Positions 36,975 to 46,921 are shown, counted from the first letter of the stretch. The stretch is DNA of 64,000 nt from Pedobacter punctiformis (GCF_027213715.1 NZ_JAPWGM010000003.1:580402-644401), one strand, 5' to 3'. The notes: a model not told the origin generated them from the letters alone. Numbers and translations are program-made.

Positions 36975-37568
36975 ATGACCGAAATATCCAATGTTCAAGC
37001 AAAAAAAGAAGCTAATAAACAGGCTGTAAAGTTTATCTTAAGTTTATTTATTCTATATATCTTATTCAGCCAGGGTAATATATTTATGAATAGTGTAATG
37101 AGTCCTGATGGAAGATTTTACAATGCTTTTATTGCCAATCACTTTGATTACATACAGGGTTTAAAAAATGCCATAATTATACCCGCTGTTTGGGTTATTA
37201 AATTATTTGGTTTCTATGCGATTCACAATGAAATGGATGTAATGGTTGTTGACGGACCTTATTTAAGAATTAACTATTCTTGTTTAGGTTTAGGGGTAAT
37301 GAGTTTTTTAGCTGCTTTTGTTTTTGCATTTCCAACTTCATGGAAATCGACCTTTAAAATGTTAATTATAGGGCTTATTACCATTTATGTACTTAATATT
37401 TGTCGTATAGCGGGTTTAGGTTTACTATTTGCCACCTTTCATTCACAACGCAATTATTTTGAATATCATCATGAAATTTTTAATGTACTGGTTTACATTG
37501 TTATTTTCATCATGTTATACATTTGGATTAAGAAGAACACTAATAATTCTAAACCAAAATCTTTATAA
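36975..37568 (+). CDS. xrtY: Exosortase (XrtY type)
   Basis: 197 residues from the ATG at 36975 (MTEISNVQAKK); an earlier ATG at 36903 overlaps the previous gene by 58 bp and adds a non-hydrophobic leader. Five or six membrane helices carry the exosortase triad candidates: Cys103 in NYSCLGLGVMSF, Arg144 in LNICRIAGLGLL, and His166 (or 165) in EYHHEIFNVLV. Exosortases cut C-terminal sorting tails at the membrane and attach the protein to a glycan or lipid. Its likely substrates are the three PID-CTERM-like proteins at 7782-9474. The position at the end of a polysaccharide locus, after Wzy-like and transferase genes, fits family context. Confidence 0.87.
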   Translation: MTEISNVQAKKEANKQAVKFILSLFILYILFSQGNIFMNSVMSPDGRFYNAFIANHFDYIQGLKNAIIIPAVWVIKLFGFYAIHNEMDVMVVDGPYLRINYSCLGLGVMSFLAAFVFAFPTSWKSTFKMLIIGLITIYVLNICRIAGLGLLFATFHSQRNYFEYHHEIFNVLVYIVIFIMLYIWIKKNTNNSKPKSL

Positions 37569-37624
37569 TCCGATTTTTAATTGTTTTTCCTTTCAACTTA
37601 CCCAGTTTCTATTTCTGACTCATC

Positions 37625-39349
37625 ATGTATATCCTTGGCATAAATGCTTATCACGGCGATTCTTCAGCATGTATTTTTAAAAATGGCGAGTTAATTGCCG
37701 CCTCCGAAGAAGAACGTTTCAGAAGGATAAAACATTGGGCTGGTTTCCCTTCCATGGCAATACAATTTTGCCTCGATGAAGCTAAAATTGGCATCAAAGA
37801 TTTGGATTATATCGCCATATCACGCGATCCTAAGGCAAACTTTAAACAAAAAGTTTTTACCGCTTTAAAAAACAGGTTAAGCCTTAAAAATATAGCCGAT
37901 CGTTTACAAAATCTTAAAAAGGCATCTTCAATACAAAACGATTTTATCGACCACTTTAAGGTAAGTGAGGAAGATTTAAAAGGTAAAATTATTAATGTCG
38001 AGCATCACAGAAGCCATTTAGCCAGCGCTTTTTTTGCTTCGTCCTATCCTAAATCTGCTTTGCTTTCTATAGATGGTTTTGGCGATTTTAGCAGTACAAT
38101 GACCGGTATTGGCAAGGATTTAAGTATTGAAGTTTTAGATACAGTTTCCTACCCGCACTCTTTGGGTTTATTTTATACACTTTTTACCCAATATTTAGGC
38201 TTTTCGCATTATGGAGATGAATATAAAGTAATGGGCCTTGCGCCTTATGGCACCCCAAAATATACCGATCAGGTTGAAAAGGTAATTAAAGTTAAGGACG
38301 ATGGCCTTTTTGAATTAAACCTCGATTACTTTAATCATCCAAAAAAGGGAGTGCAAATGGTTTGGGAAAATGGAATTCCGGCAATGGAAGCTTTGTTTAC
38401 GACCAAACTTATAAGTGATTTTGGCCCTCAGCGTAATTCTGACGAAACTTTAACGCAATACCATAAAGATTTGGCTTCTTCTGTTCAAAAAGTTACAGAA
38501 AAAGTCATTATACATATTCTCAATTACCTGCATAAAAAAACCGGACTTGATAGTATTTGTATTGCTGGTGGTGTAGCACAAAACTCTGTTGCAAATGGTA
38601 AAATTTTAAATGCTACGCCTTTCAAATCCATTTACATTCCTCCTGCCGGACATGATGCCGGAACCGCCATTGGTGCAGCATTATGGCAATACAATCAGGT
38701 TTTAAAAAAGCCCAGGATTAAACCAATGTTACACGGCTTTTTAGGTAGCCGATTTGATAATTCTTATATTCAAAAGCTATTAGAAGCAAAAAATATAACC
38801 TATCAATGTTTAGACTGGGACGAGCTGAACAATCAGGTTACGGATTGTTTAATTAATGGTGGTGTGGTTGGCTGGTTTCAGGGGCGTGCTGAATTTGGAC
38901 CAAGAGCCTTAGGGAACCGTTCTATTCTTGCAGATCCGAGAAGAGATGATGCCAAGGAGATTATCAATTCCAAAATTAAGAGAAGAGAATCTTTCAGGCC
39001 ATTTGCCCCTTCCATTTTAAAGGAATATACCAGGGATTATTTCGAGCAGGATGACACGGTGCCTTTTATGGAAAAAGTTTATTCTATCAAACCTGATAAA
39101 AGAAAAGAAATTCCTGCAGTGTGCCATGTAGATGGCTCCGGACGTTTACAAACGGTTGATCAGGACGTTAATCCACGCTATTATAACCTGATTCAAGAGT
39201 TTCACAGCAAAACTAATGTGCCCATCTTATTAAACACTTCTTTTAACGAAAATGAACCTATAGTAAATACACCCGATGAGGCTTTAAACTGTTTTTTAAG
39301 GACCAATATGGATATGCTGGTTTTAGAAAATATTGTGATTACAAGATAA
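37625..39349 (+). CDS. NodU/CmcH family carbamoyltransferase
   Basis: 574 residues in two domains. The N-terminal part has the family start ILGINAYHGDSSACIF and the iron- and ATP-site histidines in VEHHRSHLASAFFAS near residue 125; SIDGFGDFSS near 152. The C-terminal YrdC-like part has VGWFQGRAEFGPRALGNRS near 417. It transfers a carbamoyl group from carbamoyl phosphate to a hydroxyl of a sugar or antibiotic. As the last gene of the glycan locus, 56 bp after the exosortase gene, it would decorate the surface polymer. Nothing about the gene looks damaged. Confidence 0.93.
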   Translation: MYILGINAYHGDSSACIFKNGELIAASEEERFRRIKHWAGFPSMAIQFCLDEAKIGIKDLDYIAISRDPKANFKQKVFTALKNRLSLKNIADRLQNLKKASSIQNDFIDHFKVSEEDLKGKIINVEHHRSHLASAFFASSYPKSALLSIDGFGDFSSTMTGIGKDLSIEVLDTVSYPHSLGLFYTLFTQYLGFSHYGDEYKVMGLAPYGTPKYTDQVEKVIKVKDDGLFELNLDYFNHPKKGVQMVWENGIPAMEALFTTKLISDFGPQRNSDETLTQYHKDLASSVQKVTEKVIIHILNYLHKKTGLDSICIAGGVAQNSVANGKILNATPFKSIYIPPAGHDAGTAIGAALWQYNQVLKKPRIKPMLHGFLGSRFDNSYIQKLLEAKNITYQCLDWDELNNQVTDCLINGGVVGWFQGRAEFGPRALGNRSILADPRRDDAKEIINSKIKRRESFRPFAPSILKEYTRDYFEQDDTVPFMEKVYSIKPDKRKEIPAVCHVDGSGRLQTVDQDVNPRYYNLIQEFHSKTNVPILLNTSFNENEPIVNTPDEALNCFLRTNMDMLVLENIVITR

Positions 39350-39454
39350 TTAATCACAACAAGTAATTGGATAATTTGAAAGTAAAGAACGAGCCCGAAT
39401 AATTGCTATCCTGATATAATTTCCGTAAATTGACATAACCAAAATATAGAAATT

Positions 39455-39892
39455 ATGAACTTGCTCAAAAAAATCCAAAACTGGGGAGATCATCATCACC
39501 CAAAATGGCTTGATTTTTTCAGAATGGCATTAGGGATTATATTAATTTGGAAGGGTATAGCTTTTGCTTTAAATCTCGAAGCTTTTAATAACCTGATGCA
39601 TGGTGCCATGTTAGGCACGGCCATTTCCATAAGTCTTTTAGCTCATCTAATTATTGTACTGCACATTATAGGTGGCCTTGCCATTGCTTTAGGTACGCAT
39701 ACTCGATTATTTTCTTTGCTTAATTTACCTGTGTTAATAGGTGCTGTATTTTTTATTAATTTATCTCAGAATATTTTCAGACCCTATTCTGAATTTTGGT
39801 TTTCAGTAATTGTGTTACTAGGTTTAATCTGTTTCCTTATTGAAGGTAACGGTATATTATCCATTGAAAATCAAAGAAAACTCAGCGTCTGA
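39455..39892 (+). CDS. DoxX-like small membrane protein
   Basis: 145 residues with four predicted helices (about 20-37, 50-75, 82-100 and 110-128). The arrangement and the motif FRMALGIILIWKGIAF near residue 22 match the DoxX/DUF417-like group, which is linked to redox or thiosulfate functions in some bacteria and unknown in others. It lies 105 bp after the carbamoyltransferase and faces the trehalase gene tail to tail, so it is probably its own unit. Confidence 0.75.
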   Translation: MNLLKKIQNWGDHHHPKWLDFFRMALGIILIWKGIAFALNLEAFNNLMHGAMLGTAISISLLAHLIIVLHIIGGLAIALGTHTRLFSLLNLPVLIGAVFFINLSQNIFRPYSEFWFSVIVLLGLICFLIEGNGILSIENQRKLSV

Positions 39893-39919
39893 AAAATTAC
39901 AGGCAATAAAAACATCCAG

Positions 39920-41479
39920 TTAATTTGCTTTTACCCTAAGCAGTTTTAGTAAAACACCGTTTGTCCATCCGAAACCATCCTGTAGGGGATATTCTCCCCC
40001 ACCGCCTAGGCTTTCGGGGGCTGAGGCATCGTATTTTTCCATCAATTTTCCGGTTTGCTCAAATACCTTTACGTTCAGGTTAATCCAGCGGTTGGAAACG
40101 GTATCGGCCAGTTCATTATAACCATAGTTTCTCATGCCGGCAATACTGATCCATTGCAATGGTGCCCATGCATTTGGATTATCCCATTGTTCTCCAGACT
40201 TATTTAAAGTCGTAATCAGGCCCCCTTTCTTCAGAAAATCTGCCTGAATCTTTTCTACGACCGCAGCCGCCTGAACATTTGTGGCTATTTTGAAAAACAG
40301 AGGTGATGTAGCCGCCAGTGTAAGCTGCTTAGATGGTTGTTGCTTTTTCCAATTGTAATCAGTAAAAAATTTTAAGGAAGGATTCCAGCAGTATTTCAAA
40401 ATGGCTTGTTTCCTTTTTATAGCTCTAGTTGAAAATAACTTAGCTTTTGTTGCATCGCCTTTTTGTATATAAGCGGTCGCAATTACATTTTCTAAGTTAT
40501 AAAGCAAACCATTTAAATCAACAGGGATTAAGTCTGTGGTAATAATTTGTCCAAAGCTTTTACCATCTGCAAACCATCGGGTGCTGAAATCCCAACCCGA
40601 TTCTGCAGCAGAACGTACATTTCTATAAAAATCCGGCTTTGCCTGTAAAGTTTTTTGAGCAGATTTTAAATCCTCCGCGTAAGATTCTTCTCTTGGTACT
40701 GCTCCTGCATCATAATACCTGTTTAGCACTGATCCATCTTTAAGTTTTACCAAATGGTTTAAAGCTTTTCCCTTTTGCAAATTTTCAGTGCCTTTCATCC
40801 AGAAAGCGTACTCTTTTTCCAAAACATCACAATAATCACTAATTTTAACAGAAGGATCGCTTTCGGCAAGTAACTGAACCATTAAAGAAAAAAATGGGGG
40901 TTGAGATCTGGTTAAATAATAAGTCCGGTTTCCATTTGGAATAAAGCCATAATTGCGGATTAGCCAGGCAAAATTATCAACCATATTTTTAATCAATACC
41001 TTTTTGCCCGCCTCTTTCAAACCCAGCATTGTAAAGTAAGAGTCCCAGTAATAAATCTCTCTAAACCGGCCTCCGGGCACTATATAAGCATTTGGTAATG
41101 GAATAAGTGAAGTTTGATGCCCAGAAATTATATCCGGATTTCTTTTAAGTACGCCCCACAAAGTATCTAAATGTTTTTCTATGCCAGCAGAAATATCTGA
41201 CGCATAAGCTACATTATGATTTTCGGGCACTACAAAATGCTCATCTACAAAATGCCTGAGGTTAAAATCTTCCGCATTTTTCTGCAATTGATAGGCTTTC
41301 ATAATCTCCGTAGGAGACTTTTTAGGAAGCGCATCTACAAAAGATTTCCCATCCGGATAAATTCCTCCAAGTTGCACCTGATCAAAAAGTCCGGGGTAAA
41401 GCTTGCGGGGACTTAAATTCTTTTGCGCTGAAACAGAAAAACAAAGTAAAAGTAGAAATGGAAACAGAATTCTTTTCAT
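39920..41479 (-). CDS. treA: Periplasmic trehalase (GH37)
   Basis: Hydrolyses trehalose to two glucose molecules. 519 residues with a signal peptide (1-19, ending SVSAQ). Both PROSITE trehalase signatures are visible: PGGRFREIYYWDSYF near residue 133 and EQWDNPNAWAPLQW near 430. The glycine-rich GGGGEYPLQDGFGWTNG near 490 is also typical. The catalytic acid and base of GH37 lie in such motifs. It is a monocistronic gene on the minus strand. Function could be use of external trehalose or turnover of the osmolyte. Confidence 0.94.
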   Translation of the reverse strand: MKRILFPFLLLLCFSVSAQKNLSPRKLYPGLFDQVQLGGIYPDGKSFVDALPKKSPTEIMKAYQLQKNAEDFNLRHFVDEHFVVPENHNVAYASDISAGIEKHLDTLWGVLKRNPDIISGHQTSLIPLPNAYIVPGGRFREIYYWDSYFTMLGLKEAGKKVLIKNMVDNFAWLIRNYGFIPNGNRTYYLTRSQPPFFSLMVQLLAESDPSVKISDYCDVLEKEYAFWMKGTENLQKGKALNHLVKLKDGSVLNRYYDAGAVPREESYAEDLKSAQKTLQAKPDFYRNVRSAAESGWDFSTRWFADGKSFGQIITTDLIPVDLNGLLYNLENVIATAYIQKGDATKAKLFSTRAIKRKQAILKYCWNPSLKFFTDYNWKKQQPSKQLTLAATSPLFFKIATNVQAAAVVEKIQADFLKKGGLITTLNKSGEQWDNPNAWAPLQWISIAGMRNYGYNELADTVSNRWINLNVKVFEQTGKLMEKYDASAPESLGGGGEYPLQDGFGWTNGVLLKLLRVKAN

Positions 41480-41644
41480 AGCAAAATGTCATTTATGACT
41501 AAAATAGTTAATTGCACCAAAGCTTCATTAAACCAGCTTAGTGTAGTTGTTTTATTGTGGAGGCCAAAATCATGTCTGCCCATCTTGGTAAATATGTACT
41601 TGTGCTGATTAACGCTTAAGAAAACATATGGGCGGGTTGTAACA

Positions 41645-41679
41645 AATTAAACCCTGCATAATGGCTGCAGGGTTTAATT
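41645..41679 (-). terminator. Terminator after the TonB receptor gene
   Basis: Perfect 14-base arms (41645-41658 and 41666-41679, core AAACCCTGCA) around a 7-base loop, five bases past the stop codon of the receptor at 41684. The minus-strand side ends in TTTGTT. It is a strong hairpin and likely ends the receptor operon. Confidence 0.8.
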
Positions 41680-41683
41680 GGAA

Positions 41684-44563
41684 TTAAAATTTATAGGAGG
41701 CCGTTAAAAAATAGGCTCGTGGTGGTATGGAAACCGTAGAATATGGAGCATTATTTTGTACTGCCTGATTATAAAGCGTTTGAGTAAAGGCATTATTGCC
41801 TTCCAATGTTTCCAGTATACCGCCTGGCCTAACCCAACTCATTGCACCATATTCATTAAAAAGGTTATTAACATTGGCGCTTAATTTCAGCCTTTTATTA
41901 ATGTCGTAGCCTGCCCCAAAATCAAATTGAGAAAAACCAGGTAAGCTAAACACATTTGCAGCATTAGCCTGGCGTTTACCCAGATAAGACCAGGTTAAAA
42001 AGGTGTAGAATTTGCCGGTTGTATAAGTTGGCGTCAGGTTTAAAATGGTACGGGCATTATTATCTGTTTCATTACCAGAATAAGATATTTTGGTGTCATC
42101 GGCTGGGCCGGCACCGTTTGCTACCCAGGCTTCAAATTCTGCAATTTTAGATCGTTGAAAAGTTGCTACACCCCTAATACTAAAATGGTTGTCAATTTTA
42201 TAATCTGCTTCAATTTCTACCCCTAAAGTTCTATATTTTCCATAAAGCATTGGAGGAACATAAAAACCTCCGCCAACTGCACCAAACATTTGTCCGTTCG
42301 GTACACCACTCAGGATGCTATAAAATGGAGTAACAAACAAGTTAAGTCCTTTAGTTCTCGCTTTTAAACCAACTTCTACCTGTCTGGTTGTGCGTTCCAT
42401 CGGGTTAAGAAGGCCAATGGTTTCGGGTCTGTTGGCTGCAAAATAAACATCCAAATCCGGTGCTTTTTTGCCCTCAGAATATCGTCCATAAATGGCCACA
42501 TTATCATTAAATTTATAATTTAAAGCCCCTGAGAACGAAAATGTATGCAACGTTTTATCAAAATTTACAGCAGTAATTTTACTTACTGTATTATTATCAT
42601 AAAAAGTTTTTGGATCGCCATCTACACCACCCTGAACGCCTGTTTTCATGTAAACTCTTTCGTTATATCCGGTAACATTTACATTTTCATATCGAAGCCC
42701 CCAATCAAAAGTTAGCTTTTCAGTTATGTTCCAGGTATGGCCAAAAAACAAAGCACCTTGTTTTTGCTTTGCATTAAAAGATAGAGATGCCCCATTATCG
42801 CCATTGGCTTGTGCAATTCCATCTTTGTTGGTTACCTGATGCAACCCTGAAGTTCCGCCCAATGTTACACCGTTAAAAGTTAGAGAAACCAGTTGTGGCC
42901 TGTTTTGTATGGTACTTAATGCAACACCATCCAAACCAGAATAACGGTGAACATCAGAATAACCAAAATAACCACCAATAGTGAAATTCATGTTTTTTAT
43001 ACTCTTGTTTAAAGAAAACTGATCTATAAATTCTTTAACACTATTTTTATAAGCACCAAATGTGGTTAAAAACAACGAATTTGGTCTTAGCTGCTGTCCC
43101 GGCAATTCATTTTTAGTAACGGTATAAACCGGTAATCCGCCTGCACCCAATGCAGAGTTTACACTCATCAGCTCCCTACCCGATTGTGCATCCTTAAAAG
43201 AATAAGTACCAATGCCTAATCCGGTGTTACCTGTTAATAAAAAGTAAGTGGTTAAATCTGTTGCACTCATTGCTGAAACACCACCTGGTGTATTGTACAA
43301 AATTGTATTACTGGAATATTTTGCTGAATTATTTAAAGACCAGCCTCCGCCTAAATCCTGTTGCCAGTTTAATCCACCAGAACGGTAAGTGCTTTTTACC
43401 AGGTTACTGGGGTTAAAATTCAGACTTCCACCATAAATAAAGTCCTGAGATTTGTAATTAATATTGGGCATTAAAACCGTCGAATTGATATCAAAACCTA
43501 TTGCTGGTTGAGGATTATCAAAACCAGTAGTTGGAATAAATTGTGCATAACCATTTCTATCGTTCAGGTATTTACCGAAAAACTTTAATGAGCCTGTTTT
43601 GTATTTTTTGACAATGTTAGCCTTAATTTGTCCGCCATTATTCATTGGATAACCAGCATAGCGACCACCCTGATCGTAACGATAAAATCCACCGACATTA
43701 TAAAACCAGTTGTCGCCCATTGGGCCACCCAAGTTTAAGTCAGCTCTGGAATATCCCCTGCCATCAATCCCGACAAGACCAAGTTTAGTTCTGATTTCGC
43801 CTTCAAACACATCTCCTCCCGTTTTCGAAACATAGTTAAAAATACCTCCAGGCGCATTAGCCGCGGTAATGGATGCGGTACCACCACGAACAGCTTCCAA
43901 GCGGCCTAAAGTAGCATCAGGGCGCAAAAAGAAATCGGGGCCGTAGCCAAAATAAGTTGTATTGGTAATGGGGAGTCCATCTTCCTGCATGGAAACATAC
44001 TCGTAACCAAAACTTCCATCTTGAGTACCTACGGTAATTCCGCGACTGGCCACACTGTTCCTGATTTCGCCCACTGATGAATTTACAAATACGCCGGGTA
44101 CATTTTTAAGCAAATCAGCAGCACTAGCCGGAACAATTCTTTCCATTTGTACTGCATTTAATGTGGTTATAGCAACAGATGCATCCATTCGTTTCCGTTT
44201 ATCAAATGTTCCTGTTACAATAATTTCATCCATTTTATTGCTTTCTTCTGCAAGCGAGATATTTATGGGTTTATTTACTGTAGCAGTGATTTCTTTGGTT
44301 TGATAACCTACGTAAGATATTTGGAGCGTTACGGTAGCTATATTTACATCAGTAAGTGTAAAAGCACCACTGGTATTGGTAGAAGTTACCCGGTTGGTAT
44401 TTTTAATCTTCACACTTGCGCCGGGCACCGCGTTTCCATTATTATCCGTTACCTTTCCGGAGATGTTTCCGGTTTGTGCATAAGCCAAACCGGATACGAA
44501 TTGCCATAGCAAAAGCAGAAAAATGTACCTTTTGGTCCATTTAGTAAGTAAATTTTTTCTCAT
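41684..44563 (-). CDS. TonB-dependent outer-membrane receptor
   Basis: 959 residues. After a signal peptide ending in AYAQ, a CarboxypepD_reg-like domain (GNISGKVTDNNGNAVPGASV near residue 33) is followed by a plug domain (MDEIIVTGTFDKRKRMDASV near 112; GVFVNSSVGEIRNSVASRG) and a 22-strand-type barrel that ends in the C-terminal Phe (YFLTASYKF). It is iron-siderophore-receptor-like rather than SusC-like, given length and lack of a SusD partner. It is first-downstream of a set of hydrolase genes on the same strand (serine hydrolase upstream, 43 bp away), so it may import a product of ester cleavage. Confidence 0.9.
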   Translation of the reverse strand: MRKNLLTKWTKRYIFLLLLWQFVSGLAYAQTGNISGKVTDNNGNAVPGASVKIKNTNRVTSTNTSGAFTLTDVNIATVTLQISYVGYQTKEITATVNKPINISLAEESNKMDEIIVTGTFDKRKRMDASVAITTLNAVQMERIVPASAADLLKNVPGVFVNSSVGEIRNSVASRGITVGTQDGSFGYEYVSMQEDGLPITNTTYFGYGPDFFLRPDATLGRLEAVRGGTASITAANAPGGIFNYVSKTGGDVFEGEIRTKLGLVGIDGRGYSRADLNLGGPMGDNWFYNVGGFYRYDQGGRYAGYPMNNGGQIKANIVKKYKTGSLKFFGKYLNDRNGYAQFIPTTGFDNPQPAIGFDINSTVLMPNINYKSQDFIYGGSLNFNPSNLVKSTYRSGGLNWQQDLGGGWSLNNSAKYSSNTILYNTPGGVSAMSATDLTTYFLLTGNTGLGIGTYSFKDAQSGRELMSVNSALGAGGLPVYTVTKNELPGQQLRPNSLFLTTFGAYKNSVKEFIDQFSLNKSIKNMNFTIGGYFGYSDVHRYSGLDGVALSTIQNRPQLVSLTFNGVTLGGTSGLHQVTNKDGIAQANGDNGASLSFNAKQKQGALFFGHTWNITEKLTFDWGLRYENVNVTGYNERVYMKTGVQGGVDGDPKTFYDNNTVSKITAVNFDKTLHTFSFSGALNYKFNDNVAIYGRYSEGKKAPDLDVYFAANRPETIGLLNPMERTTRQVEVGLKARTKGLNLFVTPFYSILSGVPNGQMFGAVGGGFYVPPMLYGKYRTLGVEIEADYKIDNHFSIRGVATFQRSKIAEFEAWVANGAGPADDTKISYSGNETDNNARTILNLTPTYTTGKFYTFLTWSYLGKRQANAANVFSLPGFSQFDFGAGYDINKRLKLSANVNNLFNEYGAMSWVRPGGILETLEGNNAFTQTLYNQAVQNNAPYSTVSIPPRAYFLTASYKF

Positions 44564-44573
44564 GATTTATCGT

Positions 44574-44602
44574 TATTTGGTTAGTTCTTTAATTGGTTAG
44601 TT
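44574..44602 (-). promoter_or_regulatory. Duplicated TTGGTTAGTT leader motif
   Basis: TATTTGGTTAGTT at 44574-44586 and AATTGGTTAGTT at 44591-44602 form a tandem pair ahead of the receptor start codon. The same 13-mer occurs in front of the acyl-CoA ligase gene at 49391. A shared leader element is suggested; its function is unknown. Confidence 0.35.
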
Positions 44603-44606
44603 TACC

Positions 44607-45887
44607 TTATTGAAGCGCCTGATACACCAGCACTTTAAATTTATCACTCAATTCGCTGTGTTTAAATGGCCATTGCTGTAAAAACAACAAGCCTGAAATT
44701 TTTTCTTTTGGATCCGCCCAGTAGCTTGTTGCAAAAAATCCTCCCCAGGAAAAACTCCCTTCAGATAAGCCCAGTTTTGCATTTCCTTTACTGGTTGTAA
44801 TCTGGAAGCCCAGGCCAAATTTGTCATCCCCGAAAGGTATATCTCCAATTTGATTTTTGGTTACAATTTCTACGGTATGCCTCGACAAGATTCTATGTCC
44901 GTTATATTCGCCTCCGTTTAAATACATCTGTAAAAAAATTGCATAATCTTTAATTGTCGATACCAATCCGGCACCCCCTGCAAAGTAGCCGTTATTGTTA
45001 ATCGGGTAATTGATGGTGCTTCCCGGGAAAGTGTCATCTTTCCATAAAACCGGTCTGTTCGTTTCTTTATCGTCCGTATATACCTGCACCAGACGTGACC
45101 GCTTGTTAACCGGTAAATTAAAGTAAGTATCTTCCATACCAAGCGGTTTAAAAATCCGCTGTTGTAAAAAAACATCCAAACCAACACCAGAAACCACTTC
45201 GACTAAACGACCTAAAACATCAATGCTCAAACTATAAGTAAACCGTTCTCCCGGATGATGAATCAGGGGTAAAGCGCCCAATTTGTTAATCGCATCTGCA
45301 AGTAATTGTTTATGATCTGAAAATCCAGCCTGAATACCCGCTTTAGCATAAATGGCTTTCATTTTAGGCGAACCAATCTGGGCATAATCAATACCAGAAG
45401 TATGGGTAAGCAAATCTCTGATGGTAATTTCTCTTTTTGCAGGTACAGTAGTGTATGTGCTGTCTTTTTCATTAAAAGTATCCAACACATTTGGTTTGGC
45501 AAATGATGGAATATATTTTGAGATCGGGTCGTCCAGTAAAATTTTTCCTTCTTCAAACAGAATCATAACTGCTGTACTGGTAATGGCTTTTGTTTGCGAA
45601 GCAATGCGAAAGATTGCATCCTTTTGAAGCGGTGTATTTTTATTTACGTCGTCTACTCCAAAAGATTTGTAATAAATAATTTTGCCGTTGTGTACCACCA
45701 AACCAACTGCTCCTTTAATCCAGTTGCTATCTACATAACTTTTAATAACCTGATCAATTCTGTTTAAACGATCCGGGGAAAAGCCATTGGCAGCAGGATC
45801 GGCATTTTGTAATAAAATACTTTGTGCAGATGCGGCCTGCTGAATAAGTATCAGCAGCAATAGAAATTTAAAGAATCTAGTTTTCAT
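44607..45887 (-). CDS. Serine hydrolase, class C beta-lactamase-like
   Basis: 426 residues from the ATG at 45887 (MKTRFFKFLLLL), which starts a good signal peptide ending in ASA; the ATG six codons upstream adds MENKKI and is less likely. The SxxK motif is in RIASQTKAITS near residue 92, TYSLSIDVLGRLVE near 205 fits the Y-x-N/S position, and FFATSYWADPKE near 380 is the C-terminal block. Proteins of this fold hydrolyse esters or peptides more often than beta-lactams. It lies between a TonB receptor and two alpha/beta hydrolases on the same strand, so an esterase role is plausible. Confidence 0.88.
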   Translation of the reverse strand: MKTRFFKFLLLLILIQQAASAQSILLQNADPAANGFSPDRLNRIDQVIKSYVDSNWIKGAVGLVVHNGKIIYYKSFGVDDVNKNTPLQKDAIFRIASQTKAITSTAVMILFEEGKILLDDPISKYIPSFAKPNVLDTFNEKDSTYTTVPAKREITIRDLLTHTSGIDYAQIGSPKMKAIYAKAGIQAGFSDHKQLLADAINKLGALPLIHHPGERFTYSLSIDVLGRLVEVVSGVGLDVFLQQRIFKPLGMEDTYFNLPVNKRSRLVQVYTDDKETNRPVLWKDDTFPGSTINYPINNNGYFAGGAGLVSTIKDYAIFLQMYLNGGEYNGHRILSRHTVEIVTKNQIGDIPFGDDKFGLGFQITTSKGNAKLGLSEGSFSWGGFFATSYWADPKEKISGLLFLQQWPFKHSELSDKFKVLVYQALQ

Positions 45888-45913
45888 GATCTTTTTGTTT
45901 TCCAATTAAAATT

Positions 45914-46921
45914 CTATTTATAATATTGATGCATAAAGTCGTACACTTCGGGAAATACTTTATCAGGAAGTAAGCCATGTGGATAACCGGGAAAATTATG
46001 AAGCTCTACCGGAATACCTGCCAGAATAAGATTTTGTCCGTAAAACAATCCTCCATCTCTAAGCGGATCAACACCACAGGTAGCAATATAGGTTGGTGGT
46101 AAACCTTCAAAACTTTTAGTAAGTCCCGGCAATGCGTTTTCAGGAACGTTTTTCAGGTAATCATCGCCAATATACATTTTAAGCAAAACCGGAATATCAG
46201 CACCTTTTACTCCCGGAATGCTCCACAATTCGCGAACAGAAACCCGGGTTGTATCTACATCCGCTGGTGGAAAAAACAAAACCTGAAAATCTATTTTTGG
46301 CCCTTTTTTATCCCTGTTTACTAAAACCATACTTCCAGCTATCCCTGCTCCTGCGCTGCCGCCGCCCACACCAATATGATCCGGATTACCACCAATTTCT
46401 GCAGCATGTTTTTTACTCCACAAAAAAACAGAGTATGCATCATTAACACCTGCAGGAAATTTATTTTCGGGTGCCAGACGATAATCTACAGATATCACAA
46501 CTACTTTCGCCCTTACGGCAATATTTGCACAATTTTTATGATCCCAGTTTAAATTTCCATATACGAAACCGCCGCCGTGAAACCATAAAAATATAGGGGC
46601 CTTATCTGCGTTTTTAGGTTTATAAATGCGGATGGGAATTTCCGGATCGCCACTGTTTAGGCCCGGAACATTTACATAACTAACATCAAGGCTATCGGCA
46701 TTGCTTAATTTTGGAATAACTGAAGCTTGTTCTTTTTTCCTGACTGATTTTATATTGTCGTAATCCAATTTTGTAATTGGAGCAAAAGCCAGGGGACTAT
46801 ATTTAGAAATTAGTCTTTTACTTACTTCGGCTGCTGTTAACGGTTTAATTTCTGTTGCCGATTGAGCCTTCAATAACAATGCAGAAAATAAGGCAAACCC
46901 GGTTAGTAATATCTTTTTCAT
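45914..46921 (-). CDS. Alpha/beta hydrolase (hormone-sensitive lipase type)
   Basis: 335 residues from the ATG at 46921 (MKKILLTGFALFSALLLKAQ), which is a signal peptide; an ATG 33 bp upstream gives a non-signal leader. HSL-family marks: FLWFHGGGFVYGNL near residue 110 (oxyanion HGGG), GVGGGSAGAGIAG near 185 (GxSxG nucleophile), CGVDPLRDGG near 285 (Asp) and FPGYPHGLLP near 310 (His). Expected to hydrolyse short esters in the periplasm. It is 26 bp from the serine hydrolase gene downstream and overlaps no neighbour when this start is used. Confidence 0.9.
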   Translation of the reverse strand: MKKILLTGFALFSALLLKAQSATEIKPLTAAEVSKRLISKYSPLAFAPITKLDYDNIKSVRKKEQASVIPKLSNADSLDVSYVNVPGLNSGDPEIPIRIYKPKNADKAPIFLWFHGGGFVYGNLNWDHKNCANIAVRAKVVVISVDYRLAPENKFPAGVNDAYSVFLWSKKHAAEIGGNPDHIGVGGGSAGAGIAGSMVLVNRDKKGPKIDFQVLFFPPADVDTTRVSVRELWSIPGVKGADIPVLLKMYIGDDYLKNVPENALPGLTKSFEGLPPTYIATCGVDPLRDGGLFYGQNLILAGIPVELHNFPGYPHGLLPDKVFPEVYDFMHQYYK

